Source of the DNA: Anaeromyces robustus
Taxonomy: Eukaryota > Neocallimastigomycota > Neocallimastigomycetes > Neocallimastigales > Neocallimastigaceae
Reading direction: 5' to 3'
DNA: 57,500 nt
Assembly (NCBI GenBank): GCA_002104895.1
Contig: MCFG01000264.1
Location: forward strand, 1-57,500
Shown piece by piece: positions 12,361-33,910 of this stretch. A program made the translations under genes and the position numbers. The notes beneath the pieces were generated by a model. The model did not search any database. It was given only the letters and a program-made list of their open reading frames with translations, and had not been told where the DNA came from. Numbering within the stretch: the stretch's first letter is position 1; each line of letters starts with the position of its first letter.

Positions 12361-12780
12361 TATATTATATTAAATAACATAATTACTAAAAAATCTAATT
12401 ACTTATATACGTTCATCTACATTAATCCTATCTTTATATTATATTAAATAACATAATTACTAAAAAATCTAATTATTTATATACGTTCATCTACATTAAT
12501 CCTATCTTATAAGTATTAATCCTATCTTTATATTATATTAAATAACATAATTACTAAAAAATCTAATTATTTATATACGTTCATCTACATTAATCCTATC
12601 TTTATATTATATTAAATAACATAATTACTAAAAAATCTAATTATTTATATACGTTCATCTACATTAATCCTATCTTATAAGTATTAATCCTATCTTTATA
12701 TTATATTAAATAACATAATTACTAAAAAATCTAATTATTTATATACGTTCATCTACATTAATCCTATCTTATAAGTATTA
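12361..12780 (+). repeat. Higher-order tandem repeat, alternating 74 and 94 bp units
   Basis: Five near-identical copies start at 12361, 12435, 12529, 12603 and 12697 (each beginning TATATTATATTAAATAACAT), so the spacing is 74, 94, 74, 94. The longer copies carry an extra 20 bp tail (TATAAGTATTAATCCTATCT) that repeats the end of the core unit. The array is therefore about two and a half copies of a 168 bp dimer. Copy 1 differs by one base (acttatatac against atttatatac). No coding potential was seen. Confidence 0.92.
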
Positions 12781-15506
12781 AACTATAAATAAAAAGCTTT
12801 TATAATATTATAACTATAATACTTTTATAAAAATATATTATTTAAATAATTTTTTATATTCAATTATTCTGAAACGTTTAATGAACTTTAATACTAAAAC
12901 TTTATATATTTATATATATAATATATAATAAAAAGCAACACCATAATTATTTATATATATTTATAATAAAATGAAAAAAAAATATTAACAATGATAATAA
13001 TAAATAATAAATAAATAAAAAAAAACTATTTTTTTTTATTATAAACAATTTTTTTACATTTAAATTTGAAATTTGAAATATAACTTCAATTAAATATTTT
13101 ATATAGCACACACTAATAAATTATAATTTTTATTATTTTTTTTATATAATTATTTTCTATATGCATTACAAAAGAAAAATATTCTTTTATATTATTTCAT
13201 TTTATTTTATATATAAATTTTATTAAATTTCATTTATATATGTAATAAAAAACTTAATATTTTTTTTTCAGAATTTACCATCACAAATGCTAATTTTAAA
13301 AACTTTAATATTTTTGATTAATACATTATTCATGATTTATTTATTAATATTTTTTTATTTATTTATTGATACTTTTTTTATTTTATGTTAGATTTTTTTT
13401 TTTTTAATTTCTATAAATTTTTATTTCTGATTTTACATAAAATACAATCATAATTTATTTATTAAATATTAATTATATAGAAAAAATCATATGAAAAATT
13501 GAAAATATAATAAAAATCAATTAAAATTAAAATTTAAAAAAATAAAAAATAAAAAATAAAAAATAAAAAAATAGAAAAATAGAAAAATAGAAAAATATGT
13601 TGACAGTTTTTTATTATGTTGTTATTTCAATATAATTCAATTACATAAAAATATCTGTATATATTTATTTTTTGTTATTTTGACAATATAAAGAAATAAT
13701 AACTATATTAAAAATTATTGCAATATTATTACTAATTATATATAATATGCATAAATGAATCCTTTTAATCTAAATGTTATTTATACCCATCTATTGACAA
13801 AAAATTGACTTACTATGAATTATATATAATATTATATACATTATGTACAGTTAATTTAATATATTAAATTGTAAAAAAAATAATAAATAATAAAAAAAAA
13901 AGATATAAATAGACATATAAAAAAATGGAATGTTCAACAATATAGAGTTATTAATATAAAAATAATCAAGCTAATATTTTTGGTTATGTATTATTCTATA
14001 CTAGTAATATTACTAGTCAAACAATATTAAATAATAAATAATTAGATATAAATAATAATAAAAATAATCATGACTTTATTGATAATAATATTTGATAATA
14101 CTAATAATAAATAATAATTTTAATATTTATTATAAGTATTATAATAAAAATAATAACTACATTAATAATTAACTATGTTGATATAATAAAAATAATATCT
14201 ATAATAGTTTTTAATTAACAAAGTTCAAAAATAACTCAAAATATTATTATATTTTTTTTAAGTTATCATAGTGTAATACTTAAAATTAATGTCTTTTTTT
14301 TTAAAATAGTATTAATATTAATTATACTAATATAACTGTTAAGTAATAATGATAGAAATAAATAAAAAAAAAAAAAAAAAAAAAAAAAACCTCTAACTTA
14401 TAGATTATTTGGTACTTTTATTCAATAATAATATAATTAATTCAATATTATATTATAAATATATTATTTAATTATTATTTAATTAAATATGAAAAATTGA
14501 AATTTTATATTGATTATTTAATTAATGTTAAATTGAAAATCATACATTTAATTAAATAAAATTGAAATGCTTTATTTTATTAATTAAATATTAATTTTTA
14601 AATAATAAAAATTTAAAAAATAATTGATACATTTCTATAATGTATTAAATAACGTATACATTATTTATTTATAAAATTGTGGTAACATAAATAATAATAC
14701 CAATATAGCTGATACCCAAAAAGTTTTCCTATTTGAAAAATTATTAAATATTATTAATATATTAAAATAATTAATAAACATAATAAAAATACAAAAGCAA
14801 ATAAACAAAACTAATACCTTTCATTAAATAAATAAATAATTAAATAAAAAAAAAAAAAAGAAGAAGAAAGGAAATCAATTTCAGAAAAGTAAAAATAAAC
14901 ATTATTATTATACTGTCATATTTACTGTTATATTTATTTCTACACAATAAAAAACAATTTAAACAAAATAAATGGATTGTCAAATATAAATTATTTATTT
15001 TAAATAAAAAAAAAAAAATGAAAATAAAAGAAAAATTAATAATATATATATCTTTTCAAAAATATTATTTAAAAAATATAAATTAAAAACATAAATTAAT
15101 ACATATTAATATAACATTAAAGCAATATATAAATATAATCATTGTAATCAATATTATTTTATTTTATATTGAATATATTATATATAAAATTTATTTTGTT
15201 AAAATGACATGTTCTTACTATTATTATATATTCATAAAGGATAATATTATATATAATAAATAAAAATAAATTGAATGAATAAAATAATAAATTTAAAAAT
15301 AAAAAAAAAAAAAATAGAAATAGAAATAAAAAACAAAAACAATAATTTAGCATATTATTATCAAATATTATCATTATTATCATTCTTAAATTTATTCTCG
15401 ATGTTTTTATTGTTTTTTATAATAAATAATATTGTGAAATTAATTATTTTTATTTTTATGAAATTAAATACATAATATTAGATATAAACCTTTTTGATAT
15501 AAAAAA

Positions 15507-20493
<4,987 letters not shown>

Positions 20494-21692
20494 ACAATAA
20501 TAATAAAAATTATTAATTACTCAAATTTCATATAAGTAATAATAATCTAATATAAAATATTAGTTAAAAAAAAGAGAAAAAAAAATTATTCAATAAAAGT
20601 TTTTAATTAATTTATATTAAAACAAAATAATTTAATACTGTTAAAATGAAAAAAGGAAAAATAAAATCAGTAATAAAAACAACAACAACAGAAAAATAAA
20701 ATAAAATAAAATAATAATAATAATAATAATAATAATTAAAATAAAAAATAAAACAAATTTAAAAAAAAAAATAAAAATAAAAATAAAATAAATCATTAAA
20801 AAAGAAAGAATAATGAAATAAAAATAAAATATAAAATATAAAACAATAATAAAAAATTAAAAAATTGAATATATTTTTTTTTATTTAAAATTTTAATTAA
20901 TATAAAAAGAATCACAAAAAAAATAATAATATTTTATAATTATAATGTTTATTTAAGTTTTGTATAAATTTTCAATAATTTAATTAAAAATTATATAAAC
21001 ACAATTATTACAATTTATTTCAGGTTTATTCAAATTATTTCAATAATTTATATAAAATATTATTGCAATAACATTTAATAATAAAATAATTATAAAAAAT
21101 AAGAAATAAAAAAATAAAATATTAAATAAAAATAAAAAAAATAAAAAAATAAAAATACAAAATAAAAATAATACTAATATTAATAATAATAAATATATAA
21201 ATAATGTAATTAATTACAATAAAACAAATGAAATAAAAATATTAATAAAAAAATAATAAAAAAAATAAAAATAATATTGCAATTAAAAAAAAAAAAATTT
21301 TTTTTTTTTCTTTTTTTTTCTTTTTTTTTTATTATTATTATTATTTGATTGTTGAATGATTAAAAATGAATTTATAATGATTTATATACTGCTAAATTTT
21401 ATACACTTGATTAAATATGTTCATATTTATTAAAAATTTAATATAGATTTATATATATATATATATTAATAATATCTTGATATCTTGATATAAAATATTA
21501 TAAATAATAAATAAGTCTTTTATATATATTATTGTTTGGTTATCCATGACTTTTTTTTTTTTTTTTATTTATTATTTTATATTAATGATTGATATTATTA
21601 TTAATATTATTATTATTATTTATTATTATTGAATGTGATTTATTTATTATCATTATTATTAAAATATAAATAAATAAATAAGTAAAAATTTA
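20494..21692. other. Intergenic, between convergent Osh3-type (+) and pinin-type (-) genes
   Basis: A-rich on the left half and T-rich on the right, as expected for the 3' ends of convergent transcripts. Holds AAT and AAAT runs. No coding signal seen. Confidence 0.6.
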
Positions 21693-22257
21693 TCAATATT
21701 GAACTTCATCCATTGTATCATCTATTTTTGAATCTTGATCATCATCTTCATTTGTTTTTTCTGTAGATTTTTCATTATCATCTACATCCATTTTACCCTT
21801 TTCTTCAAATTCAGTATCTGATTTCTCCATTGATTCTTCTTTGTTTTCCTTATCTGAAAAATTCTTTTTTGAAGGTGATAAAGAACCTTCTTTTTCTTTT
21901 TTTTCATCTGGTATATTAGAATCTTTCATTTTAATATCATCACTTACTGATGCCGATATTGGGGTTGGAGTTAATGGTGAAGTTAATTCAATTGGTTCTG
22001 TATTTAATGATATTTTCTTTAAAACTTCATCTTTCTGTTCCTTTAAAATCTTTTTCGTTTCTTCATTTAATATAGCTGGAAGATAATATATATGTGGTGT
22101 GGATTTTGTTTTAATAAAATTACTTTTAAATGTATTTTGCTTATTACAATATTTTCTCTTTTATAACATATATATATATATATATATAATTTTTTAAAAG
22201 TATAAAATATAGCATATTATAATGTATATTATGTATAAGATAGAATAAAATTATTAT

Positions 22258-22289
<32 letters not shown>

Positions 22290-22313
22290 TCATTATTATT
22301 ATCATTATTATTA

Positions 22314-22401
<88 letters not shown>

Positions 22402-22404
22402 TAC

Positions 22405-22462
<58 letters not shown>

Positions 22463-22742
22463 AATATTAAAAATAAATTATAATAAATTATTAAAAATAA
22501 ATTATAATAAATTATTAAAAAAATAATAAAAAATTAATAGTATACTAAATCATTAAGAAGTTGCTTTTCTTCTTCAATTCTTTTCTTTCTTCTTATTTCA
22601 TCATCTTGTTTAACTTCTTCCTCTATATCTTTTTTTTCTTTTCTTAAACGTTCTTGAAGTTTATTTTCTATTTCTTCTCTTCTTTTTTCCTTTATATTAT
22701 ATAATTTTAACATTATATCAGCATTATAATATATTATTATTT

Positions 22743-22780
<38 letters not shown>

Positions 22781-22972
22781 TACAGCTTCTGACTTTGTAC
22801 TAGTATCCTTTTTAAATTGATTCAAAGTATTAAATATCATTCCAAGCATTCTTTTTCCTCTATCTTTAAATTCTTTATTTTGTATATCCAAACGTGGACG
22901 TTTTAAAGTTGCTGACTAAAACAATTATAAAATATTATAAATATATATAAGTAATGTATTAAAAAAATAATT

Positions 22973-23030
<58 letters not shown>

Positions 23031-23255
23031 ACTTTTGGACTATGATCATCACTGTTAATAGATCTTTTTCTTTCACTTTGGGTTGGTGAAGTTGAATCAT
23101 CGGAACTAACATTAATTATTTAAAGATTATTAAAAAAAATATTATATATAAATGTAAATGTAAAAATTAATATATAATAAAAAATAATAAAATATAAATA
23201 TTAATTAAAAAAATATATTTAATACTATATTTAAATATGTATATATATATATATA

Positions 23256-23301
<46 letters not shown>

Positions 23302-23324
23302 AGTATCATTAATTTAATTATCAT
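21693..23324 (-). CDS. Pinin/SDK/memA-family splicing-associated protein (first exon tentative)
   Basis: Supported minus-strand exons: 23033-23105, 22784-22915, 22546-22689, 21693-22139, all GT-AG and phase-consistent. They give about 265 residues with an N-terminal Ser-rich segment, the conserved pinin core (KRPRL, then GKRMLGMIFNTLNQF, family pattern KRMFGxLLGTLxxF), a charged helix (EKRREEIENKLQERLRKE), and NFIKTKSTPHIYYLP, which matches the family's FIxTKTxPxIYYLP element. The tail is acidic and Lys-rich. Pinin associates with the exon-junction/spliceosome complex in nuclear speckles. Exon 23033-23105 needs two upstream bases; the only in-phase candidate found is 23302-23324 (or starting at the second ATG, 23309), whose donor GTTTTT runs into a long poly-A/poly-T tract and is weak. 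The start is therefore uncertain. Three introns hold long homopolymers or (ATT)n. Confidence 0.75.
22254..22460 (+). repeat. (ATT)n microsatellite in the last intron of the pinin-type gene
   Basis: About 200 bp of ATT with scattered ATC and ACT interruptions, inside intron 22140-22545. It encodes spurious poly-Ile frames on the minus strand that are not genes. Confidence 0.9.
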
Positions 23325-24917
23325 TAAAAGGAAATTTATTTTTTAGTTTATTTTATTTCATTTTATTTTTTTATAAAACTTTTAATTTCTTATCGACATT
23401 TAAATTTGTTGAATTGAATTTTTAATGAAATTTAATTTTAAAAAGAAATCTCTAATTTATTTTATTTTTAATTACATAAAAAAAACTATTCTACCAATAT
23501 ATACACATTGATAACATATTGTAGTATTTCACTTATAAAACGGTCAATTATACTTTTTATTTCAATTAAAAGTATACTTCGAAATAATTATCTATATTTT
23601 TTTCAATTTAAAAAAATTTAATGGTGACAATAATAGCATTTTACACAATAATATTTTAATTCCATAATATTATATGTTTATATTTCATAATGTTCTTATT
23701 ATATTAAATATTTCTATTTCTATTGTAAAGTGATTCAATTTGTAATTACTATCCATCTTTTTCCATTATTGATAAAAAATTTTTTATTAATAAATAAGAT
23801 TCAGAAGAACTATAAAAAAAAAATAAAAAAAAAAAACATATAAAATATATATAATGTATATATTTATTTTTATTATATTTATTATAATATTTTACACTTT
23901 TGTTTCTTCTCTTTCTCTACTCATGATTGAAATAATGTATGTATTTTCGTAGAATATTTGTGGAATAAAAGAAAAAAAATGAAAATATATGATAAGTTAT
24001 ATAATAATAAAATTTTCATATATATTAAATAATCTATATTAATTTTTAATTTATTTGATTCATTAACTATAATTTATTAAAATTCATTATATCATCATAA
24101 AATAATTTTTAAAACGCATATTGAATATTTTATAGAATTTATTTTAATTTTTGGTTTATAATTAGAAAAAATATTATAAGTATTATATGATTTATTTTGA
24201 TATAAATAACATATATATAAAATAAAAAATATTTTTATATAATTTTAAAATTTATTGCGCAGTATGATGTTAAAAATAACTTTAATAATATATATGTTTT
24301 TTTTTACTATATAAAAGAGAAAATTAAATGAGAATTTTTTTCTATATTCTCGTTTGATTACTTGTATATTTTTGACTAGTTTTATATAAAGTTTATCTTT
24401 TATTTCAATAATTAATTAATTAGTTTTTGAATAAATAAAATCTTTAATATATCATACTTTCTTGTTTTTATAACAATTATCTATAATAAATATTTTAGAA
24501 TAAAAAAGGTTTGATGCAAATTCATATCTTAGTAACCATTTTTGTTATTATATTTGTATTATTAAATCAAACAATTAGTTTATAATCTTATATTTATTTT
24601 ATATATTAATGTGAAATACTTAAAACGAAGAAAAAATATAAATATATATAAAAATAATGATAATGTGATATAGTATTAATAAATTAATAAAAAATTTATA
24701 AACAGTATATTTTTTATTAATATAATCTTTTTTAACTGTTATTATTTAGTAAAAGGTTAAATGAAGTAGTACTAAACAATATTATTTTTATTATTCTTAA
24801 TTATAAACGAGATTTAATGAAATTGATAATAATAACTAAAGAAAATCATTTTTATTTTTTTATAATTATTCTAACCTATAAAAATTTATGGTTAGATTTT
24901 AAATAAATAATTTATAA

Positions 24918-24998
<81 letters not shown>

Positions 24999-26268
24999 AT
25001 ATATATATATATAAATAAATAAATAAATAAATAAATAATTAATTAATTAATTAATTAATTATATATTATAATATATTGATATATATTATATTTTAATTAA
25101 TTAAAGTATTAAGAAATTAAAAGTGAATAAACTTTACTATTAAAATTAGTTACATTAAAGGAATATTTAAGATGAAAGAAAAAAAATTTTAATTTTAAAT
25201 AATTTGATGTAATGTAATCATTCACCAATAATACATCAATATATACTTTTTCTAATGTTTATTGGTTAAATATTAACTGATGTTTAATTATAAAAAAATA
25301 TTATAAATAATAAAAAAGAAATTAATTAATAGATAATTAATGAATGAACAATTAATAATTAAATAAATTTTAATTTTAATAAAAATTTTTTCTATAACTT
25401 TTTGAATTTTTTTTAATAAAAAAAAAAAAGGAATACTTTTATTAGAAAGCAACTTTTAACAACTAAAACAAGCGTAATAAATAAATAATATAAAAAAAGG
25501 GTAAAGTATATCAAATAGTTTTTTAATTATTTTTAATAATAATTTTGAAAAATATAAATTCAATTTAAATGTAAGTATTTTTAAAATTATTATTCAGGTA
25601 TTTTTTATATTTTTTTTAAGTATTTACTTAATTTTTTCCTTTTGTAATAATAGTAAAAATTAATAAAAAAAGTATTAATTTTTAAAATAATAATATACAG
25701 AGTGGAAAATTATTGATAAATATAAAGAAAAAAAGGAATATTTATAGATAAATACTATTTATATTGATAATTAGACTTTTATTTTATTAAAATATGTATA
25801 TATTTTTTTTTAAAAAAATTATTATATAATACAGAGTGTGAACTAATATTATGTAACTCTAAATAAAAATAAAATAAAATAAAATAAAATAAAATAAAAT
25901 AAAATAAAATAAAATAAATAAATATAATAATAAATAATAATAATAATAATAAATGTTATATATTATTAAAAAAAAAAAAAAAAAAAAAAAAAGAATAGCA
26001 TAAAGTTATTTTATAATATAAAGAATATATAATTATAATATTTTATCTTATTTTAATAATAAACAAATATTATTAAAGAATATCTTTTTTTTATTATATT
26101 ATTGTTATTGTTTTATATAGTAGTATTTAATAATTTTATTTGATATCTTAAAGATTAATATATCAGTAATATTATTTTTTTTATTATATATTATTCTAAT
26201 ATATATTATATTGTTATTATATTTTTTATTACTATTTAATAAATATTTAAATATGAAGTTTAAAAAAA
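23325..26268. other. Intergenic, divergent pinin-type (-) and cysteine synthase (+) promoters
   Basis: Holds (AAAT)n at 24918-25038, an AAAAT run at 25866-25916, poly-A near 25970-25991, and a 9 bp inverted repeat with a 10 base loop at 23549-23576. No convincing coding region or RNA gene seen. Confidence 0.55.
24918..25038 (+). repeat. (AAAT)n microsatellite
   Basis: About 115 bp of AAAT repeat broken once by an AT run near 25000-25010, followed by AATT repeats to about 25060. Confidence 0.88.
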
Positions 26269-27204
26269 ATGTCTCGTGGAAAAATTTATCATAATATTAC
26301 TGAACTTATTGGTAATACTCCACTTCTTGAACTTCATAACATTGATACAGGAAAAGCTAGAGTTTTAGTTAAAATTGAAACTTTTAACCCACTTTCTAAT
26401 ATTAAAGATCGTGCTGGTTTAGCAATGATTGAAGATGCTGAAAAACGTGGCATTTTAAAGGAAGGTTCTGTTATTATTGAACCAACTTCAGGTAATACAG
26501 GTATTGCCTTATCTTATATTGGTAAAATCAAAGGCTATAAAGTTATTATTGTTATGCCAGAAACTATGTCTGAAGAAAGAAAAAAACTTATGAAGGCTCT
26601 TGGTGCTGAATTAGTTTTAACTTCAGGTAAATTAGGTATGAAAGGTTCTATTGATAAAGCTTATGAATTAGCTAAGCAATATCCAAGTTCTTTTATTCCA
26701 TTACAATTTGAAAATCCAGCTAATGCTGAATATCATTATAAAACTACTGGACCAGAAATTTGGAATGATACTGAAGGTGCTGTTGATTATGTTGTTGCTG
26801 GTGTTGGTACTGGTGGTACAATTTGTGGTATTAGTAAATATCTTAAAGAAAAGAAACCATCTTATAAAGGTATTGCTGTTGAACCATTTGAATCTGCTAT
26901 TATTTCTGGTGAAAAACCAGGACCACACCTTATCCAAGGTATTGGTGCTAATTTCATTCCAAAATTATATGATCCATCTGTCATTGATGAAGTTATTAAG
27001 GTTAAAGGTGTTGAAGCCGGTGAAGCTGCCCGTTTATTAGTTGCTAAAGAAGGTGTTTTTGCTGGTATTTCTTCTGGTGCTAATTTAGCTGCTGCTTTAC
27101 AAATTGCTAAAAGACCAGAAAGTGAAGGTAAAACTATTGTTGCTATTTTACCTGATACTGGTGATAGATATTTATCAACTTGGTTATACAATGGTGAAAA
27201 TTAA
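26269..27204 (+). CDS. Cysteine synthase (O-acetylserine sulfhydrylase), bacterial type
   Basis: A single intronless frame of 311 aa, the normal length of bacterial CysK. It converts O-acetylserine and sulfide to cysteine and acetate using pyridoxal phosphate. Seen: ELIGNTPLLEL near residue 12; the PLP lysine Lys46 in NPLSNIKDR; the substrate/phosphate loop EPTSGNTGIAL; GVGTGGTICG, the glycine loop that holds the PLP phosphate; GPHLIQGIGANFIP; AGISSGANLAA; and LPDTGDRYLSTWLY at the C-terminus, which is typical of bacterial enzymes. No targeting presequence is present, so it is probably cytosolic. All neighbours with clear fungal homologues are split by introns, while this gene is not; with its bacterial-type sequence this suggests horizontal acquisition from gut bacteria (inference). 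The start ATG follows an A-rich leader and leaves the family N-terminus intact. Confidence 0.93.
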   Translation: MSRGKIYHNITELIGNTPLLELHNIDTGKARVLVKIETFNPLSNIKDRAGLAMIEDAEKRGILKEGSVIIEPTSGNTGIALSYIGKIKGYKVIIVMPETMSEERKKLMKALGAELVLTSGKLGMKGSIDKAYELAKQYPSSFIPLQFENPANAEYHYKTTGPEIWNDTEGAVDYVVAGVGTGGTICGISKYLKEKKPSYKGIAVEPFESAIISGEKPGPHLIQGIGANFIPKLYDPSVIDEVIKVKGVEAGEAARLLVAKEGVFAGISSGANLAAALQIAKRPESEGKTIVAILPDTGDRYLSTWLYNGEN

Positions 27205-30872
<3,668 letters not shown>

Positions 30873-31075
30873 TTTTTAAATACTAGTTATTATTTAATTA
30901 TATAAAATAAAGAAATATATATTTTTAATTATAATTTTTAAAATAAATTGTGTATATATGTATATATTAGTTATATATATATATATTTAAATTTACGCTT
31001 CAATTAAGGTAAAATGAATTCCAAATATTTTTTTAATATTCAATTTAATAATAATATTTAGTATTCTTTAACAAC

Positions 31076-31110
<35 letters not shown>

Positions 31111-31664
31111 CTTTTAATAAAAATTATTATCAAAAATTGTTTTTTTTTTTTTTTTTTCCTGTTTCTTTTTATAAATATATATACATAATTTTATAAATAT
31201 TAATTAATAATTGTAATCGTATTTAAATGTAATATCAATATTAAAAAATATCATTCATTCCGGTATATTACGATTTAAATTAAATATATATGAAACAATA
31301 TAATTTTATATAAATTAATATATATTAAAAAATTAAAAAAAAAAAAAAAAAAAAAAAAGATAAATAAATCATCTATTAAAAAATTAATTTTTTTTATAAT
31401 ATGTACCATATAAAAGAAACATAGTAGTTTATTTATTATATTATATATTACATATTAATTAAATTTATGATCTTAACTACTAATGTAATATATAATAAAT
31501 ATATTTAATGAATGTAAAAAATATTATAATAATATAATATATATAATAATTATAAAATATTAAATATATATCTATATCAATATTAATTAATATAAAATCA
31601 AAAAAAGTATCATACAGTGAATTCTTTAAATACTAATATTTATAAATATTGAATTTTAGATTCT

Positions 31665-31846
31665 CAATTAAAACTATACAAAGAAAAATCTATTTGTACA
31701 CTTGCTTACATTGTCAATATAGTTAATAAAATAAAGGTAATTTTATGATGGATTAAGAACATAATATAATGGAAACAAATTTCATCTGAAATTGATTCTA
31801 ATAGTGTAGTAAGTGGTTCAGTTGATTTAAATGATACAATAGATTA
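31665..31846 (+). pseudogene. Possible degenerate gene fragment of unknown family
   Basis: After a TTTTAG acceptor-like sequence ending at 31660, a frame reads SQLKLYKEKSICTLAYIVN and on to IVNKIK, followed by GTAATT (31738). About 35 bases further on, a second frame reads WKQISSEIDSNSVVSGSVDL then NDTID and a stop (31844-31846). Codon choice (Cys, Trp, Gly, Ser, Asp) is unlike the surrounding desert. No workable intron joins the two parts: the gap is too short and in-frame stops intervene. It looks like a decaying gene end or unrecognised terminal exons. No homology recognised. Confidence 0.25.
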
Positions 31847-31893
31847 ATTAAAAAAACACCATATTTTATAATAATCAATTAGTAAATAAGTAC

Positions 31894-32017
31894 AATGGCT
31901 TAAGAGAATTACATTTTTTAATATAAAAATTCAAAATGGCTTAAGAAAATTACATCGTTTAATATAATAATTCAAAATGGCTTAAGAAAATTACACTTTT
32001 TAATATAATAATTTAAA
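31894..32017 (+). repeat. Three-copy direct repeat, about 41 bp unit
   Basis: Copies start at 31894, 31935 and 31976, each opening AATGGCTTAAGAAAATTACA (copy 1 has one A to G change). Spacing is 41 bp. It directly follows the degenerate gene-like stretch. Confidence 0.85.
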
Positions 32018-32783
32018 ATATTTATTATGTTTAAAACATAAATATTATAAATTAGAAAAAAAATTAAATGGCAATTTTAAAACATTTTGCTATTTCATTG
32101 CTTAATCAATTTGTTAACTATGCATCTTTAATTTTTTTTTTCATTTATTCATTTTTGTTTAATTTTTTTTTTTTTTTCATTTATTCATTTTTGTTTAATT
32201 TTTTTTTTTCTTATTTATTATTTTTTGTTGTTTAAATTTTTTTTATTATTATTCCTTTTCATAATAATATTATTATTATGAATGTATATATATATATCCA
32301 AACTACAAACTGTAAAGAAAATAAAAATCAAAAGTACATTCATTTTTTAATATATATTTTCAAAATAATAGTTGGCATATATAAAAAATGACATGATGTA
32401 GTCTCGTTTTTTTTCTATATAGTGTAACAAAGAGAAAATGAAAATCTTAATAGATGAAATTTAGCCAATCATAGATATTAAATGTAATACTGTTAAAAAT
32501 AATTATCAAATTTTAAATTGTAATATATTGACTATAGAGAATATGCAAAAAATTTTTATATTTCTTCTTGTTTTTTTTTATTAAAAAAAAAAAAAAAAGA
32601 AAAAGTGAAAGAATTTTTTAATTAAAGTTAATCTAAACTTTAATAAAAAAATTTTTTTTTCTATTCTTTATTTTTATTTTATAATTAAATTTTTTTTAAT
32701 TTTTATACATTTCTATAAATTTTTATTGGAATATAAATTAGAATATTACTAATATTATTTATAATAATAAATAATTAGATGCT

Positions 32784-32828
<45 letters not shown>

Positions 32829-33330
32829 AAGGATATAATATATGCTGTTGCATTTTATTAGTTTTTTATATTTAGTTATTATTTTTCATGTATTTTTATT
32901 TTATAATAAAACTATTTTAATGAAAGATGAAAGATAGTACATATTTTTAATTAAATATATGATTATTATTTGAGGGTGAATATAAAAATAAGAATGTAAT
33001 TAATTATAATATTTAATAATGTTATAAGATTTATTTTAACTTTTTTATATTATTTGATTAAGTATTCTTAAAAATATTTATTCTTTTTATTTTTTTTATT
33101 TAATCATTTTACTAATGTTAATAATTCAAAATATATCAATATAATATAATATTATATTGGTATATGAGATTATATAATTAGGTTATAGTTTTCTTTTATT
33201 TTTATTTATTATTTTTCATTACATAAAAAATTCTTTCTTTGAATATTTATTATTACATGATGCTCAATATAGACCCATATATATTATTAAAGATATTTAA
33301 TATGAAATTAATAGTAATTATAATAAAAAA

Positions 33331-33335
<5 letters not shown>

Positions 33336-33407
<72 letters not shown>

Positions 33408-33409
33408 AA

Positions 33410-33440
<31 letters not shown>

Positions 33441-33442
33441 AA

Positions 33443-33477
<35 letters not shown>

Positions 33478-33480
33478 ATA
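33336..33480 (+). repeat. (AAAT)n microsatellite
   Basis: About 145 bp tetranucleotide run with two AAAAT shifts. A second array of about 150 bp lies at 33602-33755. Confidence 0.9.
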
Positions 33481-33601
33481 TATTGTAATTTACAATTTAA
33501 TTAAAAAATTTTTTTATAGCAAAAAATAAATATATATAATATATTTTTGAAAAATGCTATTAAAAATAATTAAAATTAAAAATGTTTAATCTTAATTACT
33601 T

Positions 33602-33755
<154 letters not shown>

Positions 33756-33873
33756 TAAAATATGAACACAAATTAATATTAAATAAATAAAGAAGAATTA
33801 TTTAGAGAAACAAATAAAAAGAAACAAACAAAACAAACAAACAAAAAAAAAAAGAAAAATAATAACAGTAAAA

Positions 33874-33910
<37 letters not shown>

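Noticed and set aside
12361-12780. CRISPR-like appearance of the repeat array
   Set aside because: There are no unique spacers; the whole unit is repeated, in a eukaryotic genome with no cas genes.
15159-15475. Two overlapping opposite-strand frames just upstream of the Osh3-type gene
   Set aside because: Composition is Ile/Phe/Lys/Asn background, they overlap each other, and neither shows a domain or conserved motif.
22144-22347. Poly-Ile frame on the minus strand
   Set aside because: It reads the (ATT)n array in the last pinin intron.
26862-27191. Long frames antisense to cysteine synthase (also 26701-26937) and an alternative plus frame at 26708-27040
   Set aside because: Shadows of a strongly conserved gene, caused by its higher G+C and codon bias.
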